Notes: generated by a model from the sequence alone, not told the origin. 64,000 nt of DNA from Pseudomonas baltica (GCF_031880315.1 NZ_CP134771.1:3560501-3624500); one strand, 5' to 3'. Positions 42,782-52,542 are shown, numbered from the stretch's first letter. Made by a program: numbers and translations.

Positions 42782-43973
42782 GGATGGTCTGAAGTAGGCA
42801 GCTATTTCTCAACTGCTGAGCCATAGCGGTTTCAAAAAACGGCAGCCGTTCAAAATCGATCAAGTCTGCCGCTTATTTCATGCATTTTTTCCGCAGCAAG
42901 CACCTTGCAGCGGCTATTTCCCTCATTACGGGCGCACCTCTCCCGCGCCAGAAAGCAACTGTCGACGTGCCATCCACAGGTTCGACAGGGCGAACAACGT
43001 CACCATCTGAGCAGTGTTTTTCACCAAGCCTCGGAAGCGCACTTTCGTATAACCAAACTGACGCTTGATCACCCGAAATGGATGCTCAACCTTGGAGCGA
43101 ACCTGAGCCTTGGCTCTCTCGATCTTGCGTATTGCTTTGTACAACACGCTGCGTTTTCCGTGCTTCTTGTAGGTGCTGCGCCGGGCTGCAACCTGCCAGA
43201 TGACTTGGCGTCCAGCATGCTCTTTGCGCTTCTCGACACCGGTATAGCCTGCATCGGCGCAGACCACGTTCTCAGAACCGTGTAGCAGTTTGTCGACTTG
43301 GGTCACGTCCGCCACGTTGGCCGCAGTGACCACCACGCTGTGCACCAGCCCCGAGTCATCGTCGACACCAATGTGCGCTTTGGCGCCGAAGTAATACTGG
43401 TTGCCCTTCTTCGTTTGGTGCATTTCCGGGTCGCGTTTACTGTCCTTGTTCTTTGTCGAAGTGGGCGCATGAATCAGCGTGGCATCGACGATGGTGCCTT
43501 GTCGCAGTGACAGGCCACGCTCGCCCAGATAGCCATTGATCACGCCGAGAATGCCAGTGGCCAACTCGTGTTTTTCCAGCAGGCGACGGAAGTTGAGAAT
43601 GGTGGTTTCGTCCGGGATTCGCTCCAGGCTCAGGCCGGAAAACTGGCGCAAGATCGTCGTCTCGTACAGCGCCTCTTCCATCGCCGGATCACTGTAACCA
43701 AACCAGTTCTGCATGAGATGAACCCGCAGCATCGCCATCAACGGATACGCCGGACGACCGCCTTCGCCCTTCGGGTAATGGGGTTCGATCAGAGCGATCA
43801 AACCCTTCCAGGGCACGACCCGATCCATCTCGATCAGGAACAATTCCTTACGGGTCTGCTTGCGCTTACCGGCGTACTCGGCGTCGGCGAAGGTCATTTG
43901 CTTCATCATCGAAAAGCTCGGCGATTGGTGTCCGGGGATTCTGCCAAATCAGGAAGTCTTTTTCAGAATTTCC
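42782..43973 (-). mobile_element. IS5-family insertion sequence, complete
   Basis: The element is 1192 bp. Its ends are inverted repeats GGATGGTCTGAA (left) and, read on the other strand, GGAAATTCTGAA (right), nine of twelve identical. It is flanked by a direct four-base CTAG at 42778-42781 and 43974-43977. Length, ends and target duplication are as known for the IS5 group. It holds one transposase gene. Removing the element and one CTAG restores the reading frame of the effector remnant. Confidence 0.9.
42926..43909 (-). CDS. IS5-family transposase
   Basis: This is a 327-residue DDE transposase. Family marks are QMTFADAEYAGKRKQTRKE, HLMQNWFGYSDPAMEEALYE, GTIVDATLIHAPTSTKNKD (first Asp), RDPEMHQTKKGNQYYFG, VCADAGYTGVEKR (second Asp) and KVEHPFRVIKRQFG (Glu). 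All catalytic residues and the usual length are present, so the enzyme should be active. It lies on the same strand as the effector genes it interrupts. Confidence 0.95.
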   Translation of the reverse strand: MMKQMTFADAEYAGKRKQTRKELFLIEMDRVVPWKGLIALIEPHYPKGEGGRPAYPLMAMLRVHLMQNWFGYSDPAMEEALYETTILRQFSGLSLERIPDETTILNFRRLLEKHELATGILGVINGYLGERGLSLRQGTIVDATLIHAPTSTKNKDSKRDPEMHQTKKGNQYYFGAKAHIGVDDDSGLVHSVVVTAANVADVTQVDKLLHGSENVVCADAGYTGVEKRKEHAGRQVIWQVAARRSTYKKHGKRSVLYKAIRKIERAKAQVRSKVEHPFRVIKRQFGYTKVRFRGLVKNTAQMVTLFALSNLWMARRQLLSGAGEVRP

Positions 43974-44690
43974 CTAGGTATTATTTTACAATGCCCTTCG
44001 TATTGCTCTCCAAGTTTCGATGCTGCAGATTTGTATTGGCTACGGTATAGGTTTCCGTCCTTTCTTTCTAGTTGAAGTACCGGTACGCTCATAAAAACGT
44101 CGAGATCATATCTATTTTCACAATAATACTGCCCAGGTGTCTTCGGGCTTTCTCCAAATTTATTCATTCGTGCGCAGGCATCAGTGAATTGCATTTGTGC
44201 ATTTGATAAGCTGTTGCTTTCAGTTGAGCTATCATAAATCCATTTGACTATCCTGCTAATTGCGGTTTGCTGGAGTAAATACGCTTGTCCTCGATCGTAA
44301 GTGATCTTTTCTCCAGTTGAATCATTAATCGCTTGAAATGCGTTAGGCTCTCTAATTAACGTCATCAGCATTGGCCCTAGAGCAGCAGGAGTCGCATTTA
44401 TAAACCACTGTCTCAGCTCTGCTGGGTTATCATATGTCATAATGCTATGAGCAATAGCCCCCCCACGCCCGCCACTCGTCAACGCCTCATACAAACTCAT
44501 AACGGCATCAACACCCATGAAATACATCATATCCACATCCAACCCGACAGCCCCCAGCAAGTTCAACCTGGACGCCAGATCCGCCGCTTCCTCCGACAGC
44601 CAAGTAACCCGCTGCCCCTCATTCTTATGCAACTCCCGCCGGAACAGGTTGATGAGGTCCACCACCGCCTCGCGCTGTGCACGGCTGATG
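43974..44690 (-). pseudogene. Effector C-terminal remnant, cut by the IS and fused to foreign sequence
   Basis: From about 44670 down to the IS the frame matches the last 260 residues of the intact effector: EAVVDLINLFRRELHKNEGQ, LNLLGAVGLDVDMMYFMGVD, TPAALGPMLMTLIREP, ITYDRGQAYLLQQTAISRIV, MNKFGESPKTPGQYYCENRY and GEQYEGHCKIIPR. The reading frame itself is intact up to the insertion. The frame continues upstream into unrelated sequence (MAKRRPRAPRISRAQR and before), and continues into the IS for 13 codons until a stop at 43949. Before the insertion this could have been a complete toxin tip with a new N-terminus. Confidence 0.8.
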
Positions 44691-45288
44691 CGTGGTGCGC
44701 GGGGGCGTCTTTTCGCCATGTCTTGGCCTTCCTTGGGAGCGGTGTAAAACGCGGCATCGTTGCGGCGGCAGGTCGTAGAGTATGTGCGTATCAATGCCTC
44801 AGCTCCTGCAAGTTTGGAAATACTCTTTGCAGTCAACTCCGTATCGTTGAGAAAATGCCGGCGTGTAGGTCGCGAGTATGGATGCCGCGCTCCAGTCTCC
44901 TGCTCGCAGTCGACTTCCCTACGAAAACTAGAACCCCATGAACCGCTAGTGTCCGCGCGGGGTTGGCCGGGTTGATCTTACAGACGGCGTGATCGGTGTC
45001 GAAGATCGTTGTGGGGTGGAGTTGTTCGCCCGAGAACCCGTTGGTCTTTGCAATCAGCTTGGGCATAACTGGAAAGTAATAATAATGAGATTGCAGTGAA
45101 GTAGCGCATGATGGTTATGACACCATAAGAGGAGGGAGAAAATGTTTGGCCGCGGCAGATTTAAAAATTTACGCATTAGTGCCTAGTAGTCCCATTTGCA
45201 GGGGAGAGCGATAAAGGGGGGCGTCCTTTCTTGCTTTTGAAAACTAGGCAGATTGATGATTTCGTTTGATTAGGTCATGGGCGCCTAG
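44691..45288 (-). other. Unidentified stretch between Sel1 copy 1 and the effector remnant
   Basis: Two short frames are visible on the minus strand. One of 77 codons (45066 to 44833; MPKLIAKTNGFSGEQLHPTT) overlaps by four bases a TTG-started frame at 44836 that runs into the effector remnant. The first contains ARTLAVHGVLVFVGKSTASR, which I cannot assign. A frameshift between them could have joined them. The bases 45067-45288 are AT-rich and hold nothing I can recognise. Confidence 0.35.
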
Positions 45289-46263
45289 CTATCTATCAAG
45301 CTTGTCTGGAAAGAACGATAGAGGTGGGTGGCTGTCTTTCCAGTGTTCGGCAAATTTTGAACCTTCGTCAATCTGTTGAGAGGTCATCTTGGCCTTTACC
45401 TTGGGGAACACTTCACCCAGGTTCTCTTTGATATCGCCGCCGCCTTTGAGTTCGGATATAAGCAAAAGCAAACCATACGATTTTACCAAGTCTAATGGGA
45501 CGCTATACTTATCAGGCTCGTGACCCAAGTCGCAGGCTAAGTCAAATACAGCAGACGCGTATCCTGTCCCCGCCGCCTTCTCCTTCCACTTATTGAAACC
45601 ATCGATATCGCCACGTTCAGCCAGGATTGCGGCGTATGACATCATTCCCTGAGGGTATTGGCCTTCAGCAGACGCTTTCATCCATGCTTCAACGGAGGCA
45701 GCTCTTTTGCTGGGCAGGAGGAAAAACCCTTCGCCCTGACGGTCTCCTATTCCCATCAGGTAAGAAGCTTGAGCGAATCCATGCTCCGCTGACTTCTGCA
45801 GCCAGTCACGATCACCACTCAATCGGTACATAAGATACATGGCCTCCGCATCCCCCTTATCCGACCGGGATTTTGCCAAGCGATTAGCTTCAATCAACCA
45901 CTCTTGAGATGTTTTTTTTGCGGGTGGGCAATTCTGCATATCCTTACACAGATCTGAATCTCGATCGCCCAGCTTGATCATAGCGTAGATGTTGCCCTGC
46001 GCAGCAGAGGCTTCATACCAAGCTAAAGATTCGGGAGTAATGTATTGGCTTTTGCGGCGCAACTCTTCAGCTAGATAGTACTGGGCGTCCGAGTCACCCG
46101 CTTGCGCAGCTACAGTAAGCTCGTTAGTGGCAGGCATGTATTGATTATATAATTCTATTCCTGCTTTCTTTGATTTTTGTTCTGCTCCGGTTAGGCCGGC
46201 AAACGTGATTGAGCACCACGCCATTAAAATTATAGCTAACGCATATAGTCGTTTACTCTGCAT
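45289..46263 (-). CDS. Sel1-repeat periplasmic immunity protein, copy 1 (partner of the intact effector)
   Basis: This 324-residue protein has a signal peptide (LYALAIILMAWCSITFA) and at least five Sel1-type repeats (AAQAGDSDAQYYLAEELRRK, SAAQGNIYAMIKLGDRD, SAEHGFAQASYLMGIGD, SAEGQYPQGMMSYAAIL, AAGTGYASAVFDLACDL). It ends in SHPPLSFFPDKLD. It follows the effector gene by 16 bases on the same strand. Sel1 and TPR-type helical repeats bind other proteins, so direct toxin binding in the periplasm is a reasonable model. It is the reference copy for three more paralogues further downstream. Confidence 0.8.
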   Translation of the reverse strand: MQSKRLYALAIILMAWCSITFAGLTGAEQKSKKAGIELYNQYMPATNELTVAAQAGDSDAQYYLAEELRRKSQYITPESLAWYEASAAQGNIYAMIKLGDRDSDLCKDMQNCPPAKKTSQEWLIEANRLAKSRSDKGDAEAMYLMYRLSGDRDWLQKSAEHGFAQASYLMGIGDRQGEGFFLLPSKRAASVEAWMKASAEGQYPQGMMSYAAILAERGDIDGFNKWKEKAAGTGYASAVFDLACDLGHEPDKYSVPLDLVKSYGLLLLISELKGGGDIKENLGEVFPKVKAKMTSQQIDEGSKFAEHWKDSHPPLSFFPDKLDR

Positions 46264-46279
46264 TTGGTCAAACTCCTGT

Positions 46280-49200
46280 TTATTCGCTATATAGGATGAG
46301 TGGTGCGGAACTGAACGGGTTATACGTAGGATAGACTTTACATTTGCCGTTCATTTGTGCCCCGAGTTCGTTCGCCATCCTGGTGTAGCGTTGTCGCATC
46401 ATATCGCCGCCCCCCGATTCGTGTCGGAGGATGGGGACACTCATGAAGCTGTCTAAAGTGTATCGATTCTCGCAATATGCTTTTCCAGAAGCTTTTAGCT
46501 TTTCGCCAAATTTATTCATCCGCATGCAGGCTTCTAGAAATTGGCTCTGCGCTTGTTTTGACGTTCCTTGGGCATTTGCATTGTTGTAGATCCAACCTAA
46601 AATTCGCTCAATGGCGTTCTGCTGTACCAAATAAGCGTGGCCTTGATCGTAAGTAATTTTATTGCCGCCTGAAGAATTTGTAACGTCGAATGACTTCGGT
46701 GCGGACGTCAAGGTGAAAAGCATTGGCCCTAGTGCAGCAGGTGTGGCGGTAATAAACCACTCTTGCAGCTCAGCTTGATTTTCATACGTCATGATCGTAT
46801 GTGCGATTGCTCCCCCTCGACCCCAACTCGTCAAAGCCTCATACAAGTTCATTATGACGTCCAAGCCCATCATATAGACCATGGCAACGTCCATTCCCGC
46901 AGCGCCCAACAAGTTCAGCTTGGATGCCTGATCCGCTGCGTCATCAGTGATCCAGGTTAGCCGCTGGCCCTCGCTCTTGTGTAGCTCCCGTCGGAAGAGG
47001 TTGATGATTTCCACTACCGCTTCATAGCCGACTTCCATCTTGAAGCTGCCCGTTGCTCCAGGCCCGAGAACGATGGAAGCTTTCAGATTTAATATGAATT
47101 TGCCCCGATCCAGCGACAACTGTGCATCCGCCTTCATACCAGCACCGAAGGCCGCACCGAGACTGCCGCTGAGTTTTGCCAAGGTCAACCATTGACTATC
47201 GCTTTTGGCTTGAGCCGCAGTGCTGATGCCGCCAGTCGGCGCGGAGCGCAAGGCTGCGAGTTCTCGCGGAGGCGCCCAGTTCATGGCTCCGGTCAATTCG
47301 ATACCCGCCTGTACACCCGCAAACAGGTTGAAGCTTGCTTTGACGCCTTGGTCAATTTGGACGTTAGCTGCCTCGCCTTTGAGCTTAGTGTCGGACGTGT
47401 TGTTGGAAATCGCCGTGGCGGCTTTCGACTCGTGAACCAACGGTGCACTGGGCGTCTGATCACCCGCTGCTTTCTTGCGTTCCTGCTCGGCGTCATAGGC
47501 GGCGCGCTCCTCCTTGGCAGCCGCGTCTTGACGTTGTGCTGGCTTGATGGGAGAGAGGGTTGCACCATATTTTGTATTGCCAGGAGTGACTTCTACACTG
47601 CCTGCCAGCATCAGTGACGCGCCTGCATAGCCCCATGCGCGGACACCAAAGTGCATGGAGAAGCGACCCAGGTTCATGCTTTGAGGCGTGTTTTGATCAT
47701 CAATGTAATATTTGACTGTGAGGTCGGTAGCCTTGGCGCGATCGGGCAGGTCCACCTTGACGAGCTCGACTTCGCCGCGGGCAAGATCAAAGCTCAGGGC
47801 GGCACTGCCAGACATCTCGAAGCCTTTAGTGGCAGAGAACGACGGACCCTCACCCTTGAATTCATGGTGGATGTTTTCTTGGGGAGGGGTCAGACAACGG
47901 ACAAACTGCGCCTGGGGGCTCTTGTCGAAGAGGCGCAGGGATCCGCGCACGCTTTGCTTGAATACCATCTGCTTGAGTCGCTCCCCCCATTCTTGTCGAT
48001 CAGCGCTATTTTGTAACTGCGTGACGGTGATGCCTTTGGTCTTCAAAAATAAGTAAAACTTGTCGATGTCGAACCAGCCTTCGTGGCTGAACCATTCACC
48101 CGCCTGATCGTCAATGCGCAAAGCGCCATGGGCGGTGAGCCATTGACCAAACACGCTTAGAGCGCTGTCCTTGCTAGCGCCGCCGTCACCGTTGCCTGGC
48201 AATGTCTTGAAGGCCTCCGGTACTTTTTTGCCGGCTTTGGTGAGGTCTTGTTTGATGATTTTTTCGGCATCTCTGAGGTTCAGGACACTTAGCCAACTCA
48301 GTGGTTTTTTCTTTGCCCCTAGCGTACTGACTTCACGGAGGGGAAAGCCTGCCTTGACTAGCCGATCAACCGGCTGAGGCTGGAATTGCTCGGGGTCCCA
48401 CAGCAGGTGGCGGCGTATGCTCGCCGCATCAACGTTCTGCCGGGCTTTTTCCTTCAAGCCCTCTTTCACCGTCTGCAGCCGATCCCACTCGGCGCGTTCG
48501 GCCGCTACCAGACCCGCAGGTGCCTTGGCGTTCTGGCCGCTCGCATCGATCCAGCTCTTGTACTTTTCACTCAGTCTCTTATTGACATCCAATTGAGCCT
48601 TTTCTGCGGCAAGGTAGGCATTGAATTGTTCGATACCGCTGGAAATGTCGGCAGTCATCAGCGCATATTCCGGCACGGCTATCCCATATTCCGCGACTCT
48701 GATGATGGCATCCGTATAGTCTGCGTATTTGAACTTGCCAGCCTGTTCAGCCCGCCATGCACCGTATGTGGACATGGCCGCGTTACAAGTCGACATGCAA
48801 TTGCGCAGGTCTTCGTAGCGTTTTTTGTTTTCCGCGAGCAGCCTGGCAATCTCGTCTGTGCTGTAGACCTTTGCGCCTTTATCGGTCAGTAGAGGCTTGC
48901 GCAACTCCAGATAAGTTTGCACACGCTTACGGGCTTCCATGGCCGCTGGGGTGAACAGGCTGCCATTTTCATAGGTATAACCTTGAGTCTTCGCTTTGGC
49001 GACGGCCTTTTTTTTGAGCAGCTGCCATTCGGCATGGAGCTTGCCCATGTCGACGAGCTTGTCGCGCACCGTGCTCAGGTCGTCATTGGCTTGTTTCAGC
49101 TGATTCAGGCGCTGCGTGAGAACGTCGGTGGGGGCTGCTGCAGGCGCAGGGTTGGCTTTCGCTTCGGCCAGTTCCTTCTCTCGTTTGCTCCGTAACACCA

Positions 49201-49606
49201 TGGAGGGGGCCAAGGCAATATCCGGTTCCTGGGCCTCGATTGCGTCCATTCGAGTTCTGTCTTCGCCCTCAAGGAAATTGCTCAGCTTTGGTTCTAGAAA
49301 GTATTCCAGCAACCCGCTGTCATCGAGTCCCTTGATCCGTTCCTCATGAGACTTGCTTGGCGCTATCTGCTTTTCGAGCGTGTAGATCGCTTCGGTCATG
49401 GACGCTGCAGCGGTCTTGCTCAGAAACCAGAACTCCTGCTCCTCGGTGGCGTAGATCACTGTTTCGAATGTCTGGGAGCAAGGCGGTGCCTTTGGCTCGA
49501 AAGATACCGAGCACGATTGTGCAAGGTCTTTGCCTGGGCCAAGGTTGAGCACAGGCTTAGCGACAGGAGCAGTAGTATCTGCAGCGGGGGCTTTAGCGGT
49601 ATCCAT
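46280..49606 (-). CDS. Large VasX/BTH_I2691-like T6SS effector
   Basis: This 1108-residue protein is encoded after hcp, vgrG and a DUF4123 adaptor. The N-terminal 300 residues are partly coiled coil (TQRLNQLKQANDDLSTVRDK, AYLAAEKAQLDVNKRL). From about residue 600 there are amphipathic beta-type stretches typical of the later part of VasX/BTH_I2691-type effectors, from memory (GVQAGIELTGAMNWAPP near 770, GKFILNLKASIVLGPGATGS near 835). The C-terminal 250 residues have LYEALTSWGRGGAIAHTIMT and end in a short Cys-Lys-rich segment. That family contains membrane pore-formers, so an inner-membrane target is plausible but not shown. The ATG at 49606 has GGAAG upstream; one at 49621 does not. Pieces of the last 400 residues are repeated at 39288-44690. 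Confidence 0.75.
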   Translation of the reverse strand: MDTAKAPAADTTAPVAKPVLNLGPGKDLAQSCSVSFEPKAPPCSQTFETVIYATEEQEFWFLSKTAAASMTEAIYTLEKQIAPSKSHEERIKGLDDSGLLEYFLEPKLSNFLEGEDRTRMDAIEAQEPDIALAPSMVLRSKREKELAEAKANPAPAAAPTDVLTQRLNQLKQANDDLSTVRDKLVDMGKLHAEWQLLKKKAVAKAKTQGYTYENGSLFTPAAMEARKRVQTYLELRKPLLTDKGAKVYSTDEIARLLAENKKRYEDLRNCMSTCNAAMSTYGAWRAEQAGKFKYADYTDAIIRVAEYGIAVPEYALMTADISSGIEQFNAYLAAEKAQLDVNKRLSEKYKSWIDASGQNAKAPAGLVAAERAEWDRLQTVKEGLKEKARQNVDAASIRRHLLWDPEQFQPQPVDRLVKAGFPLREVSTLGAKKKPLSWLSVLNLRDAEKIIKQDLTKAGKKVPEAFKTLPGNGDGGASKDSALSVFGQWLTAHGALRIDDQAGEWFSHEGWFDIDKFYLFLKTKGITVTQLQNSADRQEWGERLKQMVFKQSVRGSLRLFDKSPQAQFVRCLTPPQENIHHEFKGEGPSFSATKGFEMSGSAALSFDLARGEVELVKVDLPDRAKATDLTVKYYIDDQNTPQSMNLGRFSMHFGVRAWGYAGASLMLAGSVEVTPGNTKYGATLSPIKPAQRQDAAAKEERAAYDAEQERKKAAGDQTPSAPLVHESKAATAISNNTSDTKLKGEAANVQIDQGVKASFNLFAGVQAGIELTGAMNWAPPRELAALRSAPTGGISTAAQAKSDSQWLTLAKLSGSLGAAFGAGMKADAQLSLDRGKFILNLKASIVLGPGATGSFKMEVGYEAVVEIINLFRRELHKSEGQRLTWITDDAADQASKLNLLGAAGMDVAMVYMMGLDVIMNLYEALTSWGRGGAIAHTIMTYENQAELQEWFITATPAALGPMLFTLTSAPKSFDVTNSSGGNKITYDQGHAYLVQQNAIERILGWIYNNANAQGTSKQAQSQFLEACMRMNKFGEKLKASGKAYCENRYTLDSFMSVPILRHESGGGDMMRQRYTRMANELGAQMNGKCKVYPTYNPFSSAPLILYSE

Positions 49607-49639
49607 GGTGCTTCCATTCATATCGTTGCGTCAGTGTCA

Positions 49640-50497
49640 TCAAGCGGTGGTGCCTGCCATTTCCAGCAGTCGATCCACTTTGATGAAGTCGTAGTCCGTG
49701 GTTTGCAATATCGCCATTGCCTGCGGCTGAGCCGCGAACGGCGCTTCAGCGGTCAAGGTCGCGAGCTTGAGCAGGTGGTCGCTTTGGAAGATCTCGCCCT
49801 GCACCAGCAGGTCGAGGTTGACGATGATTCCGGGAAGCCGGGCCCGCTCCGGGCTGCCGTATTCGGCAAAATACTCATCCAGCCAATACAGCCAATCCAG
49901 CCGCTGCTGATCCTGCGCGGTCCGTGCCGGCAGGGTAAAAGCCGGGTGCTGTGACAGGCAATGGGCGTTGGGGTTCCCGGGCCAACTCAGCCAGCTGCGC
50001 GCAGTGTCGAAGAAATGGCTGGGGGCAGGGCTGTACACGCTCAGCCAAGGCCCAAGCAGCGAGTCTCGTGTAGCGCCATCGGTGAGGCTCAGGGCGGCCC
50101 ACAGGCTGGGCTTGTGGTAGCTCAGCAGGCTCTGCCCGCCGGAGCCGTCATTGGCGCGCAGCAGCCAGCGTGCATGGGCCAGCGCCTTGGCCGGGTGGGC
50201 GGTACGCAAGGCGATGCCGCCGAGCTGGTTCTCGCACAGTCGAGCGGCACACCGGGCCAGTTCGCCGCCCCAGCGTGCTTGCAGCCAGAGGGGGCCGTCA
50301 TCCATCGACGCGAATTCGGTACCGAAGTAGAGCGGCTCGATCTCGATGGGTTCGCCGACGCCGTACAGTTGCGAGAGGGCATCGCTATGGGTCTGCCGGT
50401 CGATGATGAAACACAGGGTTTCGCCCGCCGCAATCGCGCTGAATGCTGTCGCCGGGAGCTCGAGCAGGCGGTCGAGTAGATCTACATGCATTGGCAA
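49640..50497 (-). CDS. DUF4123 effector adaptor (Tap/TEC type)
   Basis: DUF4123 proteins bind an effector in the cytoplasm and load it on a VgrG tip. The 285-residue protein has family-type stretches: LCFIIDRQTHSDALSQLY near residue 30, PLYFGTEFASMDDGPLWLQ near residue 55, AHARWLLRANDGSGG and SLLSYHKPSLWAALSL. A shorter C-terminal subdomain follows after residue 180. It is placed between vgrG (16-base overlap) and the large effector (about 33 bases), so its partner is almost certainly that effector. The second ATG at 50491 is also a possible start. Confidence 0.88.
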   Translation of the reverse strand: MPMHVDLLDRLLELPATAFSAIAAGETLCFIIDRQTHSDALSQLYGVGEPIEIEPLYFGTEFASMDDGPLWLQARWGGELARCAARLCENQLGGIALRTAHPAKALAHARWLLRANDGSGGQSLLSYHKPSLWAALSLTDGATRDSLLGPWLSVYSPAPSHFFDTARSWLSWPGNPNAHCLSQHPAFTLPARTAQDQQRLDWLYWLDEYFAEYGSPERARLPGIIVNLDLLVQGEIFQSDHLLKLATLTAEAPFAAQPQAMAILQTTDYDFIKVDRLLEMAGTTA

Positions 50498-52542
50498 TCC
50501 TTACGGCTGCAGCTGCCGTTGCTCTGTTTGCCGCACAGGGGTGTGATGCCGGATTTAGCGACGGACTTGGGCAGCGGCACGGTGCCCGCCGTATCGGTCG
50601 CCGCCAGCTTCATCACCCCCGGCAACGCCGGTGCTGCAGGAGTGCCTACACCCGCACTGCCGCCCTGATTGATCAGCACTGTGGCACCACTCATCAACAC
50701 GCCGCTGCCATTGATATTGACGAAGCTGCCCGCCGCTCTGAGGGTGATCTGGCTACCCGCTTCGCACACTACCTTGAGGCCGCTGCCGAGGTGGATTTCC
50801 TGGCCCGCCTCGACGAACAGGCCGTTGCCGATCTGCAGGTGCTGGGTCTGGGCGATGGTCAGGTGGTCGTTGGCGCGGGCTTCGACCTTGCGGTCGAGGG
50901 TCACGGTGAGGTGCTCTTCCTTGCGGTATTCGCTGTGACTGTCGGCCTCGACGCGGTCGTGGCGGGTATTGCCGACGCGGATGCGCTGGTTGTGTTCGAT
51001 GTTCTCGTCCCAGTCGCGCTGGGCGTGCAGGTAGATCTGCTCCTGGCCCTTTTTGTCTTCGATGCGCAACTCGTTGTAGCCGCCACCGCCGGGGCTGCTC
51101 ATGGTCTTGAAAATGCTGCGCGTCTTGTTCGCCGGCAGCGTCGAGGGCACCTGGTTTTCCGTGTGGTACAGGCAGCCGGTGACCAGTGGCTGGTCGGGGT
51201 CGCCCTCGAAAAATCCTACCAGCACTTCCATGCCGACCCGCGGAATGGCGATGCCGCCGTACTTGGCGCCGGCCCAGGTATTGGACACGCGCAGCCAGCA
51301 GCTGGTCTGGTCGTTGGCCTGGCCTTCGCGGTCCCAGAAGAACTGCACCTTGACCCGCCCGTAGGCATCGCAGTGGATCTCTTCGCCCGCCGGGCCGGTG
51401 ACCACCGCGCTCTGGCTGCCGAGGATGCGCGGCTTGGGATGCTTGAGGGCGGGGCGGCTGGGGACGTCCCAGGGGGTGGCGAAAAACTGGTTGCGGTAGC
51501 CCTGGTGGAAGTCGTCCTTGTGGTCGGTGGTGTCGCTGGTCACCGACTCTTCCAACACTTGCGGTTGCTTGCCGTGGTGACGCACTTCGGTCAGCAGCCA
51601 TAGGTCGTTCCAGGCGGTGCGGGTGTGCTGGGTCAGGGGCAGGAAGTGCCCACTGACCAAGGTCGCCACGTCGCTGCGGCCTTCGGCGAGCTGGTAGTCG
51701 CTGCGGTGGCGCTCGAGGGCGCGGGTGGCGAGGAGCTTGCCACGGTCGCGGTCGATGAAGCGCCCGGGGTAGTCGTAGTCTTCGAGGTCGGGCTCGGCGT
51801 CGTTACTGGCGGGCGGCGTGTAGGACGCTTCCATCAGCAGGTGCGGCAATTCGAAGTTGTAGTCCCGTCGGGTGATACGGCTGGTGCGCGCTTCGAGGCG
51901 CGTGTTGAAGCGTTTGATCACCGGGGTATCAGCGACCATGCCGGTGTCCTGCTGGTAGGCCACAGGGGCGATCTTGGGGAAGACGGTCTGGTCGTCACCG
52001 AACACCAGGCGGTGGCCATCAGTGCTGTGCTCGAAGTGGTAGTGCAGGCCTTCTTCTTCACACAGGCGCTGGATGAACGCCAGGTCGGTCTCGTCGTACT
52101 GCACGCAATAGTCGCGATCAGGGCAGGGTGTGCGCAGGGTGAAGGTGTAGGCATTGCTTTGGATGCCGTGGTCCTCGAGGACCGCAGCGATAATCTTGGG
52201 CACGCTCAGGTGCTGGAAAATCCGTTGATTGACGCGGTGCTGCAGGTACGCCAGTTGCGGGCGCAGGGTCACGTGGTAGCGGGTCAGCCGTCTGCCAGCG
52301 TCACCTTGCGCGGCGCGATAGATCAAACCGTGGATGCCGCTTCCAGTGGTGGAAAAGGCAAGGAAGGCCGGTTTGTGCAGCAGGCTTTGGAAGTCAATGC
52401 TAGCGTCTTCGCAGACCAGTTCGATCTTGAACAGGTAGGGCTGGTTCAGGCCTTCGTGACCCGTGAATTCCAGGACTTGCAGGTCGTGGTCACAGCCGTC
52501 GATGGTCAAGGTGAATTGAGGCTGGTTGGCCGGCGAGAACAT
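50482..52542 (-). CDS. vgrG: T6SS tip protein VgrG (third copy)
   Basis: This 686-residue VgrG has the gp27 base, the gp5 OB domain (GEEIHCDAYGRVKVQFFWDR near residue 390), and a beta-helix to about residue 620. The last 40 residues form a special tail with four Cys (LCGKQSNGSCSRKDCQC), unlike the two VgrG proteins on the + strand. The Cys cluster may bind metal or help dock the DUF4123-effector complex. It lies 105 bases after hcp, with an inverted repeat between them. Confidence 0.95.
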   Translation of the reverse strand: MFSPANQPQFTLTIDGCDHDLQVLEFTGHEGLNQPYLFKIELVCEDASIDFQSLLHKPAFLAFSTTGSGIHGLIYRAAQGDAGRRLTRYHVTLRPQLAYLQHRVNQRIFQHLSVPKIIAAVLEDHGIQSNAYTFTLRTPCPDRDYCVQYDETDLAFIQRLCEEEGLHYHFEHSTDGHRLVFGDDQTVFPKIAPVAYQQDTGMVADTPVIKRFNTRLEARTSRITRRDYNFELPHLLMEASYTPPASNDAEPDLEDYDYPGRFIDRDRGKLLATRALERHRSDYQLAEGRSDVATLVSGHFLPLTQHTRTAWNDLWLLTEVRHHGKQPQVLEESVTSDTTDHKDDFHQGYRNQFFATPWDVPSRPALKHPKPRILGSQSAVVTGPAGEEIHCDAYGRVKVQFFWDREGQANDQTSCWLRVSNTWAGAKYGGIAIPRVGMEVLVGFFEGDPDQPLVTGCLYHTENQVPSTLPANKTRSIFKTMSSPGGGGYNELRIEDKKGQEQIYLHAQRDWDENIEHNQRIRVGNTRHDRVEADSHSEYRKEEHLTVTLDRKVEARANDHLTIAQTQHLQIGNGLFVEAGQEIHLGSGLKVVCEAGSQITLRAAGSFVNINGSGVLMSGATVLINQGGSAGVGTPAAPALPGVMKLAATDTAGTVPLPKSVAKSGITPLCGKQSNGSCSRKDCQCM

